From: Actinomycetota bacterium
Lineage (GTDB): Bacteria; Actinomycetota; CADDZG01; WHSQ01
Direction: 5' to 3'
DNA length: 5,494 nt
Assembly: GCA_013695055.1 (NCBI GenBank)
Contig: JACDBF010000104.1
Coordinates: 1 to 5,494 of the forward strand
The translations under genes were made by a program, and so were the position numbers. This document shows positions 1 through 5,494 of the stretch, piece after piece; the first letter of the stretch is position 1, and each line of letters opens with the position of its first letter. The notes beneath the pieces were generated by a model, which worked only from the letters and a program-made list of their open reading frames with translations, made no database searches and was not told where the DNA came from.

Positions 1-140
1 GGCCGGGGTGCTGGCAACCGCTTGTGGTGCGGTATGCACCCTTCTTATCCACAACCCCGAGATCTATGCTGAACCTCGATGGGCAGCGCATGTGATCGAG
101 AGTCCTGGAGATTCTGGGATTCACGCGGGATGGCAGGACC
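1..140. other. Leader region upstream of the kinase pair
   Basis: No convincing protein-coding gene is visible. The frame of the downstream kinase is closed by TGA at 93-95, and its first usable start codon is TTG at 141. A weak sigma-70-like pair can be drawn (TTCTTA at 42-47, 17-base gap, TATGCT at 65-70), but each box matches consensus at only three or four positions, so no promoter is called. A 5-bp inverted repeat lies at 26-40. A short open frame of 21 codons runs from ATG 79 to TGA 142-144 and its stop overlaps the kinase TTG, but no ribosome-binding site precedes it. The region may also hold the tail of a gene that begins outside the window. Confidence 0.5.
26..40. repeat. Short perfect inverted repeat in the kinase leader
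   Basis: GGTGC (26-30) and GCACC (36-40) flank a 5-base spacer. A third copy of GGTGC lies at 7-11. The arms are only 5 bp and no U-tract follows, so this is not a terminator. It could be a small operator half-site pair or chance. Confidence 0.2.
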
Positions 141-2930
141 TTGAGCTTCGCCGCGCTGATCGTGGCGACCGTCGTCCTCCTCGCCTGTGGGAGGCGTTAC
201 GTACCACTTGTCCCGCTTCTTGCCATCGTGGGTCTCTTACTGGTGGGCGTGTCCTTCGGCGGGGGCGCCCCAGCCCTCCGCGCGGTCCAAGTCGGTTGCC
301 TCCTCGCGCTCGCCGCGCTTCTGGCTCTCTGGAGAAGACATCGAGTTGGATCCCGTATCTGGAATCTGGCGCCTCTGCTAGCCGTCCGCGCACTTGGTCG
401 TGAGATCGAACGCATCGGCGAGGCCGCTCTCGACTTCATCTTTCCGGCCTCGGTGCGGCGAGAGGCCGGAACTCTGTCGGCCAGGCTCTTCCCCCCGTTC
501 TTCGTCCTCTACGTGTCCCTCCCGGTGATCTGGTTGGTGGCCGGACTTGTACCCGCGGTCGCCGCGGCCTTTCCAGCCGTGCATGTCTTGTTGCACGAGT
601 GGAGTCGCGGCAGCAACCTCATAGCCGCACTCGCCGGGAACGCGGCCCGTGCCTCGCACAGCGCCTACGGACCGGGTCAGGTGGCAATGGATTACGCCTT
701 CAGCATCCTGAATCTAGGGTTCGGCATCTTCCTCGTGCTGCGCGGCCCCCGGCACCTGGCGGCGCGCCTGCTTGCCGTTGGGATGGTAGGCACCGCGGTC
801 GCTTTCAACCTCCAGGGACACTTCGCCAATCAGATAGCGCTTAGAGGGTGGCTCGGTCCGATTGCGATCTGGCACGAGGGATCGATCCACGCCATCTCCG
901 GGGTCTGCTACGTGTTTGCATTGCTCCTGTTCCCCGACGGAAAGCTCCTCACCCGACGACGTGCCCCGTACCTAATCTTCGTGACGACGGTCTTCGTTTT
1001 CCTATCGCTACTCACGGTCGAGGACCACACCTTTGGTCTCGTTCTCGTGTTCGGGATACTGACTCCCATAGCCGGAGCGAACGCGCAACTGCGCCGGTAC
1101 CGGGCGGCGTCGAACCCCGAGCAACGCCAGCAGTCGAAGCTCTTGCTGTGGGGTCTGGGTCCGGCTATCGCGGTCGCCGTGTTTTTGGTGATTGCTGGTA
1201 ACGTCCTGGCGCCCGGAAAGGACTTCTCTCAGACGACGAAGACATACGAGTTCAAAACGCCGGGCTCCGGAACCTATTTCTTCCGATGTGACCCCCACCC
1301 CGAGGAAATGACGGGGACGCTCTTAGTCGAGCCCGAGAGTCCGCTTCAAGCTGGTCAGCCTACCGCGACGATCAGCGCGCGCAACGGATTGTTCGACAAG
1401 CGCACGTTGAGTCTTCCCCCCGGCCAAGAGGTGGCCCTCATATTCACGAATAATGACGGGGACCAGCACAACGTTGCTGTCTATACCAACGCGAGCGCGA
1501 GCCACGAGATCTTCGTCGGTCAGGAATTCTCGGGCCAGAAGTTCACGGCGCTTGCATTCCGGGTGTTCCAACCGGTCTTCATCATCATCCCGATCGCCCT
1601 CCTCGTCGGGCTGCTGCGTTTCCGGCTATGGGACATGGACAAGGTCATAGACAAGGCTCTGGTTTACGCGGCCCTTGGTGCATTCATCACCGCCGTGTAC
1701 GTGGGGGTGGTGGTCGGCATCAGCACGGCTGTGGGAAGCACCAGCGGCCGCCATCTAGGTCTGTCCATCGTGGCGACTGCGATCGTGGCCTTCGCGTTCG
1801 AACCCATGAGGGAGCGACTACAGCAGATCGCCGACCGCGTGGTCTTCGGTCGGCGCGCGACTCCCTACGAGTTTCTCGCGAAGTTCTCCGAACGCGTCGC
1901 CGGGACGTATTCGGGGGAGGATGGGCTTTCTGAGCTCGCACGAGTCATCAGCGAAGGAACGGGAGCGGCGCATGCGGAGGTCTGGCTGCGCCGGAACGGC
2001 CATCTCGTATCGGCTGCCACGTGGCCTAGACGCGACTCGGTGCCTGAGGCTAAGTTGAGTTTCCGCGAGGGCCGTCTTCCAGAATTCGCCGACGTGAATC
2101 GAGTCGCTCCTGTGCGCGACCAGGGGGAGTTGCTGGGTGTGCTCACCGTCACGAAGGGGCCGGGCGAGGAGCTTTCCCCCGTGGAGGACAGGTTGTTGAC
2201 GGATCTCGCGGCACAATCTGGTTTGGTTTTGCGAAATCTCGGTCTGACCGAGGAGCTGCAGTCGCGAGTCGACGAGGTCTCTAGACAAGCGGCGAACCTG
2301 CTCGAATCGCGACGCCGCATAGTAGCGACCCAGGATGCTCGTCGCCGGCAACTCGAACGAGACATCCACGACGGCGCTCAGCAGCATCTCGTGGCATTGG
2401 CGGTCAAGCTGAGGCTTGCGCAGACCCTCGCGGCCTCGGATCCAGAACGAGCCCGCCCGCTCCTCGCTCAACTCAGACAGGAGAGTCGGGATGCGCTCGA
2501 GACGCTGCGGGATCTCGCTCGCGGTATCTATCCACCGTTGCTCGCCAAAGGGCTGGTCACGGCTCTGCGATCCCAGGCGCAGAAGACGGGCATGGCGGTT
2601 CGGGTCGATGCCGGGAGTATCGACCGGTATCCACTCGAGATCGAGGCGGCGGTGTATTTCTGCTGTCTCGAAGCACTGCAGAACGTTGCGAAGTACGCGT
2701 ACGCCACCTCGGTCGTCGTCACTCTCAGAGCGGCAGGGTCGCTCACCTTCTCCGTCGAAGACGACGGGATGGGGTTCGATGCAGAGAATTCCAGCGAGGG
2801 GACGGGATTGCAGAACATGGCCGACCGGATAGACGCGGTCGGAGGCGCCTTCGAGGTGCGGTCAAAGCCGGGGAAGGGCACGACGGTCATCGGCTGCGTG
2901 CCGATCCCCGATGGGGAGATGACGCGGTAG
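141..2930 (+). CDS. Membrane sensor histidine kinase (HisKA_3) with extracytoplasmic cupredoxin-like loop
   Basis: This is a 929-residue sensor kinase expected to autophosphorylate and pass phosphate to a response regulator. Hydrophobic segments run from about residue 4 to 353 (roughly ten), then 474-493, 506-531 and 538-553. The FPDG (264-267), QRQQSK and RLWDMDKVI (496-503) motifs mark a family of multi-membrane-segment kinases common in actinomycetes. The loop at about 354-473 holds cupredoxin ligands Cys383, His386, Met390 and His443. Then come a GAF-like domain (about 573-700), a helical linker (700-735), HisKA_3 with the HDxxxQ motif (His743, Asp744, Gln748), and an HATPase with N box Glu844/Asn848, G1 Asp874-x-Gly-x-Gly and lid GTGL (887-890). 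The N box reads NVAKYA, with Tyr852 where His is usual. Start: TTG 141 is the only usual start after the in-frame stop at 93-95. AGGA at 135-138 is very close, so GGGA at 127-130 may serve instead; GTG at 162 is an alternative. The gene is coupled to the next by TAGTG. Confidence 0.93.
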   Translation: MSFAALIVATVVLLACGRRYVPLVPLLAIVGLLLVGVSFGGGAPALRAVQVGCLLALAALLALWRRHRVGSRIWNLAPLLAVRALGREIERIGEAALDFIFPASVRREAGTLSARLFPPFFVLYVSLPVIWLVAGLVPAVAAAFPAVHVLLHEWSRGSNLIAALAGNAARASHSAYGPGQVAMDYAFSILNLGFGIFLVLRGPRHLAARLLAVGMVGTAVAFNLQGHFANQIALRGWLGPIAIWHEGSIHAISGVCYVFALLLFPDGKLLTRRRAPYLIFVTTVFVFLSLLTVEDHTFGLVLVFGILTPIAGANAQLRRYRAASNPEQRQQSKLLLWGLGPAIAVAVFLVIAGNVLAPGKDFSQTTKTYEFKTPGSGTYFFRCDPHPEEMTGTLLVEPESPLQAGQPTATISARNGLFDKRTLSLPPGQEVALIFTNNDGDQHNVAVYTNASASHEIFVGQEFSGQKFTALAFRVFQPVFIIIPIALLVGLLRFRLWDMDKVIDKALVYAALGAFITAVYVGVVVGISTAVGSTSGRHLGLSIVATAIVAFAFEPMRERLQQIADRVVFGRRATPYEFLAKFSERVAGTYSGEDGLSELARVISEGTGAAHAEVWLRRNGHLVSAATWPRRDSVPEAKLSFREGRLPEFADVNRVAPVRDQGELLGVLTVTKGPGEELSPVEDRLLTDLAAQSGLVLRNLGLTEELQSRVDEVSRQAANLLESRRRIVATQDARRRQLERDIHDGAQQHLVALAVKLRLAQTLAASDPERARPLLAQLRQESRDALETLRDLARGIYPPLLAKGLVTALRSQAQKTGMAVRVDAGSIDRYPLEIEAAVYFCCLEALQNVAKYAYATSVVVTLRAAGSLTFSVEDDGMGFDAENSSEGTGLQNMADRIDAVGGAFEVRSKPGKGTTVIGCVPIPDGEMTR
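1212..1556 (+). other. Cupredoxin-like module with halves in reversed order, inside the kinase gene
   Basis: Codons 358-472 of the kinase. The first part (358-397) looks like the C-terminal half of a cupredoxin: a TYEF strand, then GTYFFRCDPHPEEMTGTLLV with Cys383, His386 and Met390 in the C-x2-H-x3-M copper loop. After a Pro/Gly-rich linker (398-408) comes what looks like the N-terminal half: ATISARNGLFD, then LPPGQEVALIFTNNDGDQHNV with the remaining ligand His443. In an ordinary cupredoxin the NNDG..HNV half precedes the C..H...M half. All four type-1 copper ligands are present, but in permuted order. The basic segment before residue 335 and the RLWDMDK segment after 493 are cytoplasmic-type, which places this loop outside the membrane. 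The ligand assignment is from motifs only. Confidence 0.78.
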
Positions 2931-2932
2931 TG
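2913..2932 (+). promoter_or_regulatory. Ribosome-binding site and TAGTG stop/start overlap between the two kinase genes
   Basis: The first kinase ends with TAG at 2928-2930, and the second begins with GTG at 2930-2932, sharing one base. GGGGAG at 2913-2918 is a fair Shine-Dalgarno sequence about 11 bases before the GTG, inside the upstream coding region. This fixes the second start and points to translational coupling and one transcript, so both proteins are probably made in related amounts. Confidence 0.75.
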
Positions 2933-4309
2933 AGGACAGATCGTCTCCACGCAGCGGCCGTCATCAACAAGACGGTGGTTTTCCTCATATTGGTGGCGTT
3001 GATCGCGATCGTCTATCTCGCCATAGTGGTTGGGATCGGGGGTGCGCTCGGCGGCGGGAACAGAGAGCCCAACCCCGTCCTATCGGTTGGCGCGGTGTCT
3101 CTGATAGCGTTCGGTTTCCGGCCCGTGCAAGAGCGTATCCGTCGTTTCGTGAACCGGCTGGTCTACGGAGAGCGTGCGACTCCCTATGAGGTGATGTCGG
3201 ATTTCTCTCGGCGGATGTCCGGAGCCCTCTCGGTGGACGAGATCATGCCCCGGATGGCGGAAGCTGCGGCAAGCGGAGTCGGAGCGGCTCGCAGCACGGT
3301 TTGCCTCTTCATGCCTAGTGGCAAGCGACTTTCGGTGTCATGGCCGCGCGATGAGGCCTCAGATCATTTCGACAGTTCCGTAGACGTCACCCTCCGAGGT
3401 GAGCCGGTGGGGCAGATCCTTGTCGCTGAAGTGCCCGGGGAGACGATCACGCCGGCCGAGGAGAAGCTGCTGGCCGATCTCGCGTCGCAGGCCGGGCCGG
3501 CGCTCCACAACGTCCGCTTAGCCGCCGAGTTGCGAGAACGTTTCGACGAAATCTCCATGCAGGCGCAGGAGCTGAAGGCATCCAGAAGTCGCCTCGTAAC
3601 GGCTCAGGACGTAGGCCGCCACCGTCTTCAGCGCGCCATCTTGGACGGTCCGGAGTCACGCCTCGTCGACATGGTCGAGAAGCTAGACCACACCGAGCGC
3701 GTGATCGACGATGACCCCAAGGCAGTAACGGCTGCTTTGGATGCCCTGATCGAGGAAGCGAAACTCACGTTGGAGTCCTTGCGCGACCTGGCGCACGGGA
3801 TATTCTCGCCGCTTCTCGCCGATAGGGGGATCGTGGCGGCTCTCACCGCGTACGTTCGGAAGAGCAAGCTCGTGGTGACGATAGATGCCGAGGCATCACT
3901 GGTCGAGCGGCGCTTCGAGCAGCCACTTGAGGCGGCTGTCTATTTCTGTTGCGTCGAAGCGCTCACCAACATTACGCGTCACGCGGGCGGCGCGGTTGCA
4001 ACCATCAGGTTGCAAGAATCTGCCGGCCGACTTGCTTTCTCGGTGGGTGATGAGGGGCCGGGCTTCGATGCCGGCAGCACTCCGTGGGGACCCGACCTTC
4101 AGTTGATGGGGGACCGGCTGGCGGCCCTCGGGGGGACGGTGGAGATCCATTCCATTCGGGGGGCAGGGACCACCGTGATGGGAACGCTGCCGACGGCTAC
4201 CGATGCTCAGTCTCCTGCAGCCGCCCAGGCATCGGCCAATCGCCGAGGAGCGAATTCCGACTTCGAGATGAATGCGGCTGCTCCACATTCGGCTGCGCCC
4301 GAGCCGTAG
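2930..4309 (+). CDS. Degenerate HisKA_3 histidine kinase paralogue (probable pseudokinase)
   Basis: This 459-residue membrane protein aligns along its length with residues about 501-925 of the preceding kinase, so it looks like a tandem duplicate that kept only the last two membrane segments (about 15-37 and 48-63). It has no recognisable sensor domain. A GAF-like domain spans about 84-200, followed by a helical linker (200-225). In the HisKA_3 region the IHDGAQQ of the partner reads ILDGPES: the phospho-accepting His is Leu238 (TTG at 3641-3643) and the phosphatase-motif Gln is Ser243. The nucleotide-binding N box (Glu343, Asn347, His351) and G1 box (Asp374-x-Gly-x-Gly) remain, but the lid GTGL has become GPDL (387-390). 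Autophosphorylation is therefore unlikely. A non-catalytic partner in a heterodimer with the first kinase fits best (inference). The last 34 residues are Ala/Pro/Ser-rich, lie beyond the HATPase fold, and are encoded entirely opposite the receiver gene. Confidence 0.9.
   Translation: MRTDRLHAAAVINKTVVFLILVALIAIVYLAIVVGIGGALGGGNREPNPVLSVGAVSLIAFGFRPVQERIRRFVNRLVYGERATPYEVMSDFSRRMSGALSVDEIMPRMAEAAASGVGAARSTVCLFMPSGKRLSVSWPRDEASDHFDSSVDVTLRGEPVGQILVAEVPGETITPAEEKLLADLASQAGPALHNVRLAAELRERFDEISMQAQELKASRSRLVTAQDVGRHRLQRAILDGPESRLVDMVEKLDHTERVIDDDPKAVTAALDALIEEAKLTLESLRDLAHGIFSPLLADRGIVAALTAYVRKSKLVVTIDAEASLVERRFEQPLEAAVYFCCVEALTNITRHAGGAVATIRLQESAGRLAFSVGDEGPGFDAGSTPWGPDLQLMGDRLAALGGTVEIHSIRGAGTTVMGTLPTATDAQSPAAAQASANRRGANSDFEMNAAAPHSAAPEP
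4207..4309. other. Antisense 3' overlap of the second kinase and receiver genes
   Basis: The two genes run toward each other and share 103 bp. On the plus strand this segment encodes kinase residues from about 426 to the stop. On the minus strand it encodes the last 33-34 codons of the receiver, including the conserved Ala-Phe-Ile-Ser-Lys strand end. The reading frames are offset so that third codon positions face each other. The receiver side looks like the constrained reading and the kinase tail like the derived one. No hairpin with a U-tract is visible between the genes. Confidence 0.85.
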
Positions 4310-4638
4310 TCCTCTTCCTCGTAGGTCGACAGCAAGAGCACAACGGTGTCGTTCGGCGCGCCCGTGCGGATCCGGCGAGTGGCCTCGAGCCCATCGATGC
4401 CGGGCAAGTTGATGTCCATCAGGACCAGGTTAGGTCGGAGCCGCCCAACGGCTTCAAGCGCGTCTTCGCCCGTTTCAGACTCACCAACTACCTGAAACCC
4501 CTCGGTGGCTGCAACGACCGCTCGAGCGGCAGTTCGAAAGGGCTCCTGGTCATCGACGATGAGGACACTCACAGGCAAGTCCTTGCTCTCATCCGAAGAC
4601 ATCGCTCCATTCTGGTCTCTCTTGTCGGAAAAGTTCAT
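4207..4638 (-). CDS. Stand-alone receiver-domain response regulator (NarL/LuxR-type receiver, no output domain)
   Basis: This 143-residue cytoplasmic protein consists of one CheY-like receiver. Visible residues are the acidic pair Asp29/Asp30 in LIVDDQ, the phospho-acceptor Asp75 in LVLMDINLPGIDG, Ser104/Thr105 in LLLSTY and Lys126 in AAFISKSEF. All catalytic positions are intact. The protein stops right after the receiver fold, so the LuxR-type DNA-binding domain usual in the NarL family is absent, and signalling through protein contacts is inferred. The start at ATG 4638 is chosen because it overlaps the cyclase stop as ATGA and leaves a short linker before the first strand; the open frame continues upstream only as a shadow of the cyclase. 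ATG 4602 (after GGAG, but only two bases away) would remove 12 residues without touching the fold. The converging HisKA_3 kinase is the obvious candidate phosphodonor. Confidence 0.9.
   Translation of the reverse strand: MNFSDKRDQNGAMSSDESKDLPVSVLIVDDQEPFRTAARAVVAATEGFQVVGESETGEDALEAVGRLRPNLVLMDINLPGIDGLEATRRIRTGAPNDTVVLLLSTYEEEDYGSGAAECGAAAFISKSEFAPRRLADAWAAAGD
4635..4638 (-). promoter_or_regulatory. ATGA start/stop overlap coupling cyclase and receiver
   Basis: Reading the minus strand, the receiver ATG (4638-4636) and the cyclase TGA (4637-4635) share two bases. Only a weak purine stretch precedes the ATG, so receiver translation probably depends on ribosomes finishing the cyclase. This ties the two products to one operon. 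Confidence 0.75.
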
Positions 4639-5494
4639 GACGCTACACTTCGCAACTTGTACGCCGTCACGAGGGCTTTCCGCCCCTTGACATGCGCCGG
4701 CCCCAGCGCTTCGGCTTTCGCGGGAGATCGCAGGGCGGCGAAAGTTCTCTCGCTCATCACTGTCTCGCCGCACTCTGCCCATTGTTGAAGACGTTGGGCG
4801 AGGTTCACGCTGTCCCCGACGACCGAATACTCGAGCCTCCGCTCGGACCCCAGTACGGCAGCAGCTACTTCGCCCGTCGACAATCCGATCCCGAGTGGGA
4901 AGGGCGGGAGGCCGGCGTCCTCCCAACGGCGATTCACCGCGCCCTGGGCGATGTGCATCGCGCTCGCTGCGGAAACTGCACGATCGGCATGATCCTCCTG
5001 CCGGAGTGGCGCCCCGAAGACTCCCATGATTGCGTCGCCGATGAAATGCATCACGGTTCCGCCCCGCTCCATGATCGCGTCGCACATCTCAGCGCGATGT
5101 TCGTTTAGCTGCGCAGCAAGCGCAGCGGGGTATGTGCGCTCGGCGATCGCCGAATAACCGCGCACGTCGGACATCAAGACTGTAACGGTCAGCTTCTCTG
5201 TTTCGCCGAGGCTTTGTCCCTCGTGGCGGAGCTTCTCTGCCACACCGCCGGGCATCAGACGGCTGAGCATCTCTCCGTGCTGCTCGCGCTCGACGATCGC
5301 TCGTTGCAGCATCTTCAGATGTCGCAGCGCGCCGGCCCCTCCTGCGCTCGCGTCTTGTGCGAGCCTCAGGAAGAGCTTTTCCATAGCGTCGGCGATCGCT
5401 TCAGGGGTTGTGCGCAGGGTGGCCGCGATCGCCTTGACGTGGCGTCCCTCTGCGATCATTCGAAGGAGACTTTCGTCTGCCGGAGTCAGAGCGA
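4635..5494 (-). CDS. Class III adenylate/guanylate cyclase with LuxR-like N-terminal segment (5' end outside the window)
   Basis: A soluble class III nucleotide cyclase that would make cAMP or cGMP as a dimer. The frame is open to the window edge; ATG 5459 is unlikely to be the true start because the 11 codons before it (ALTPADESLLR) begin a LuxR-type helix-turn-helix that continues to about residue 34. Numbering from that Met: a helical segment with LSRLMPGGVAEKL (65-77) follows, then the catalytic domain. Metal-binding aspartates are Asp98 (LMSDVRGYS) and Asp142 (FIGDAIMGVFG), and transition-state residues are Asn219 and Arg223 (GDSVNLAQRL). The purine-selecting positions are His138, where Lys is usual, and Ser212, where Asp or Thr is usual. 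The domain closes with VKGRKALVTAYKL (257-269). The HTH lacks the usual NKEIA and TVKxH residues, so DNA binding is doubtful. There is no membrane segment in the visible part. Cyclase activity is likely; the substrate is uncertain. Confidence 0.9.
   Translation of the reverse strand, partial: ALTPADESLLRMIAEGRHVKAIAATLRTTPEAIADAMEKLFLRLAQDASAGGAGALRHLKMLQRAIVEREQHGEMLSRLMPGGVAEKLRHEGQSLGETEKLTVTVLMSDVRGYSAIAERTYPAALAAQLNEHRAEMCDAIMERGGTVMHFIGDAIMGVFGAPLRQEDHADRAVSAASAMHIAQGAVNRRWEDAGLPPFPLGIGLSTGEVAAAVLGSERRLEYSVVGDSVNLAQRLQQWAECGETVMSERTFAALRSPAKAEALGPAHVKGRKALVTAYKLRSVAS

Noticed and set aside
42..70. Possible sigma-70 promoter TTCTTA-17-TATGCT
   Set aside because: Too many mismatches to consensus, and promoters in GC-rich actinomycetes are poorly predicted by this motif.
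8..403. Open frame on the plus strand covering the leader and start of the first kinase
   Set aside because: It is Arg/Pro-rich without family features after 140 and is a frame shadow of the kinase.
1818..2471. 217-codon minus-strand frame inside the first kinase
   Set aside because: It is opposite the GAF and HisKA_3 coding region and has no recognisable domain; such long shadows are common in GC-rich genes.
4190..4330. Bidirectional terminator between the converging genes
   Set aside because: No stable hairpin followed by a T-run was seen on either strand; the genes overlap instead.
4084..4788. Long plus-strand open frame opposite the receiver gene
   Set aside because: It is antisense to a receiver with all catalytic residues; its translation has no recognisable motifs and mirrors the receiver codons.
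4639..5085. N-terminal extension of the receiver frame up to an upstream start
   Set aside because: The extension is Arg/Gly/Ser-rich and lies wholly inside the cyclase gene in another frame; ATG 4638 with the ATGA overlap is the natural start.
5457..5459. ATG as start of the cyclase
   Set aside because: It lies inside the LuxR-like helix-turn-helix, and the frame stays open with matching family residues to the window edge.

Overview
The window reads as GC-rich, densely packed bacterial chromosome, most like an actinomycete of the Thermoleophilia type (Solirubrobacterales/Gaiellales). The reasons are the GC-rich codon use, TTG/GTG starts, multi-membrane-segment HisKA_3 kinases with FPDG and RLWDMD motifs, a single-domain NarL-type receiver, and a cyclase with a LuxR-like N-terminal segment. 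The taxon is inferred from family resemblance; nothing in the window proves it.

Layout: (1) 1-140 is a leader with no convincing gene. (2) 141-2930 (+) encodes a 929-residue membrane histidine kinase with an intact HisKA_3/HATPase core. An outward-facing loop carries a type-1-copper cupredoxin-like module whose two halves are in reversed order. (3) 2930-4309 (+) overlaps it by one base (TAGTG) and encodes a shortened, degenerate paralogue that has lost the phospho-accepting histidine. (4) On the minus strand, a class III nucleotide cyclase (4635-5494, start outside the window) is followed by a stand-alone receiver (4207-4638), joined by an ATGA overlap. The two gene pairs converge, and the 3' ends of the second kinase gene and the receiver gene overlap antisense by 103 bp.

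Working model (inference): copper or redox state outside the cell is read by the cupredoxin loop of the first kinase. The second protein may be a non-catalytic partner in a heterodimer. The phosphate could go to the receiver, which has no output domain and would act through protein contacts, possibly on the co-translated cyclase. The items most worth checking are the apparently circularly permuted cupredoxin, the pseudokinase partner, the antisense gene overlap, the split receiver/LuxR-HTH arrangement and the unusual purine-selecting residues of the cyclase.
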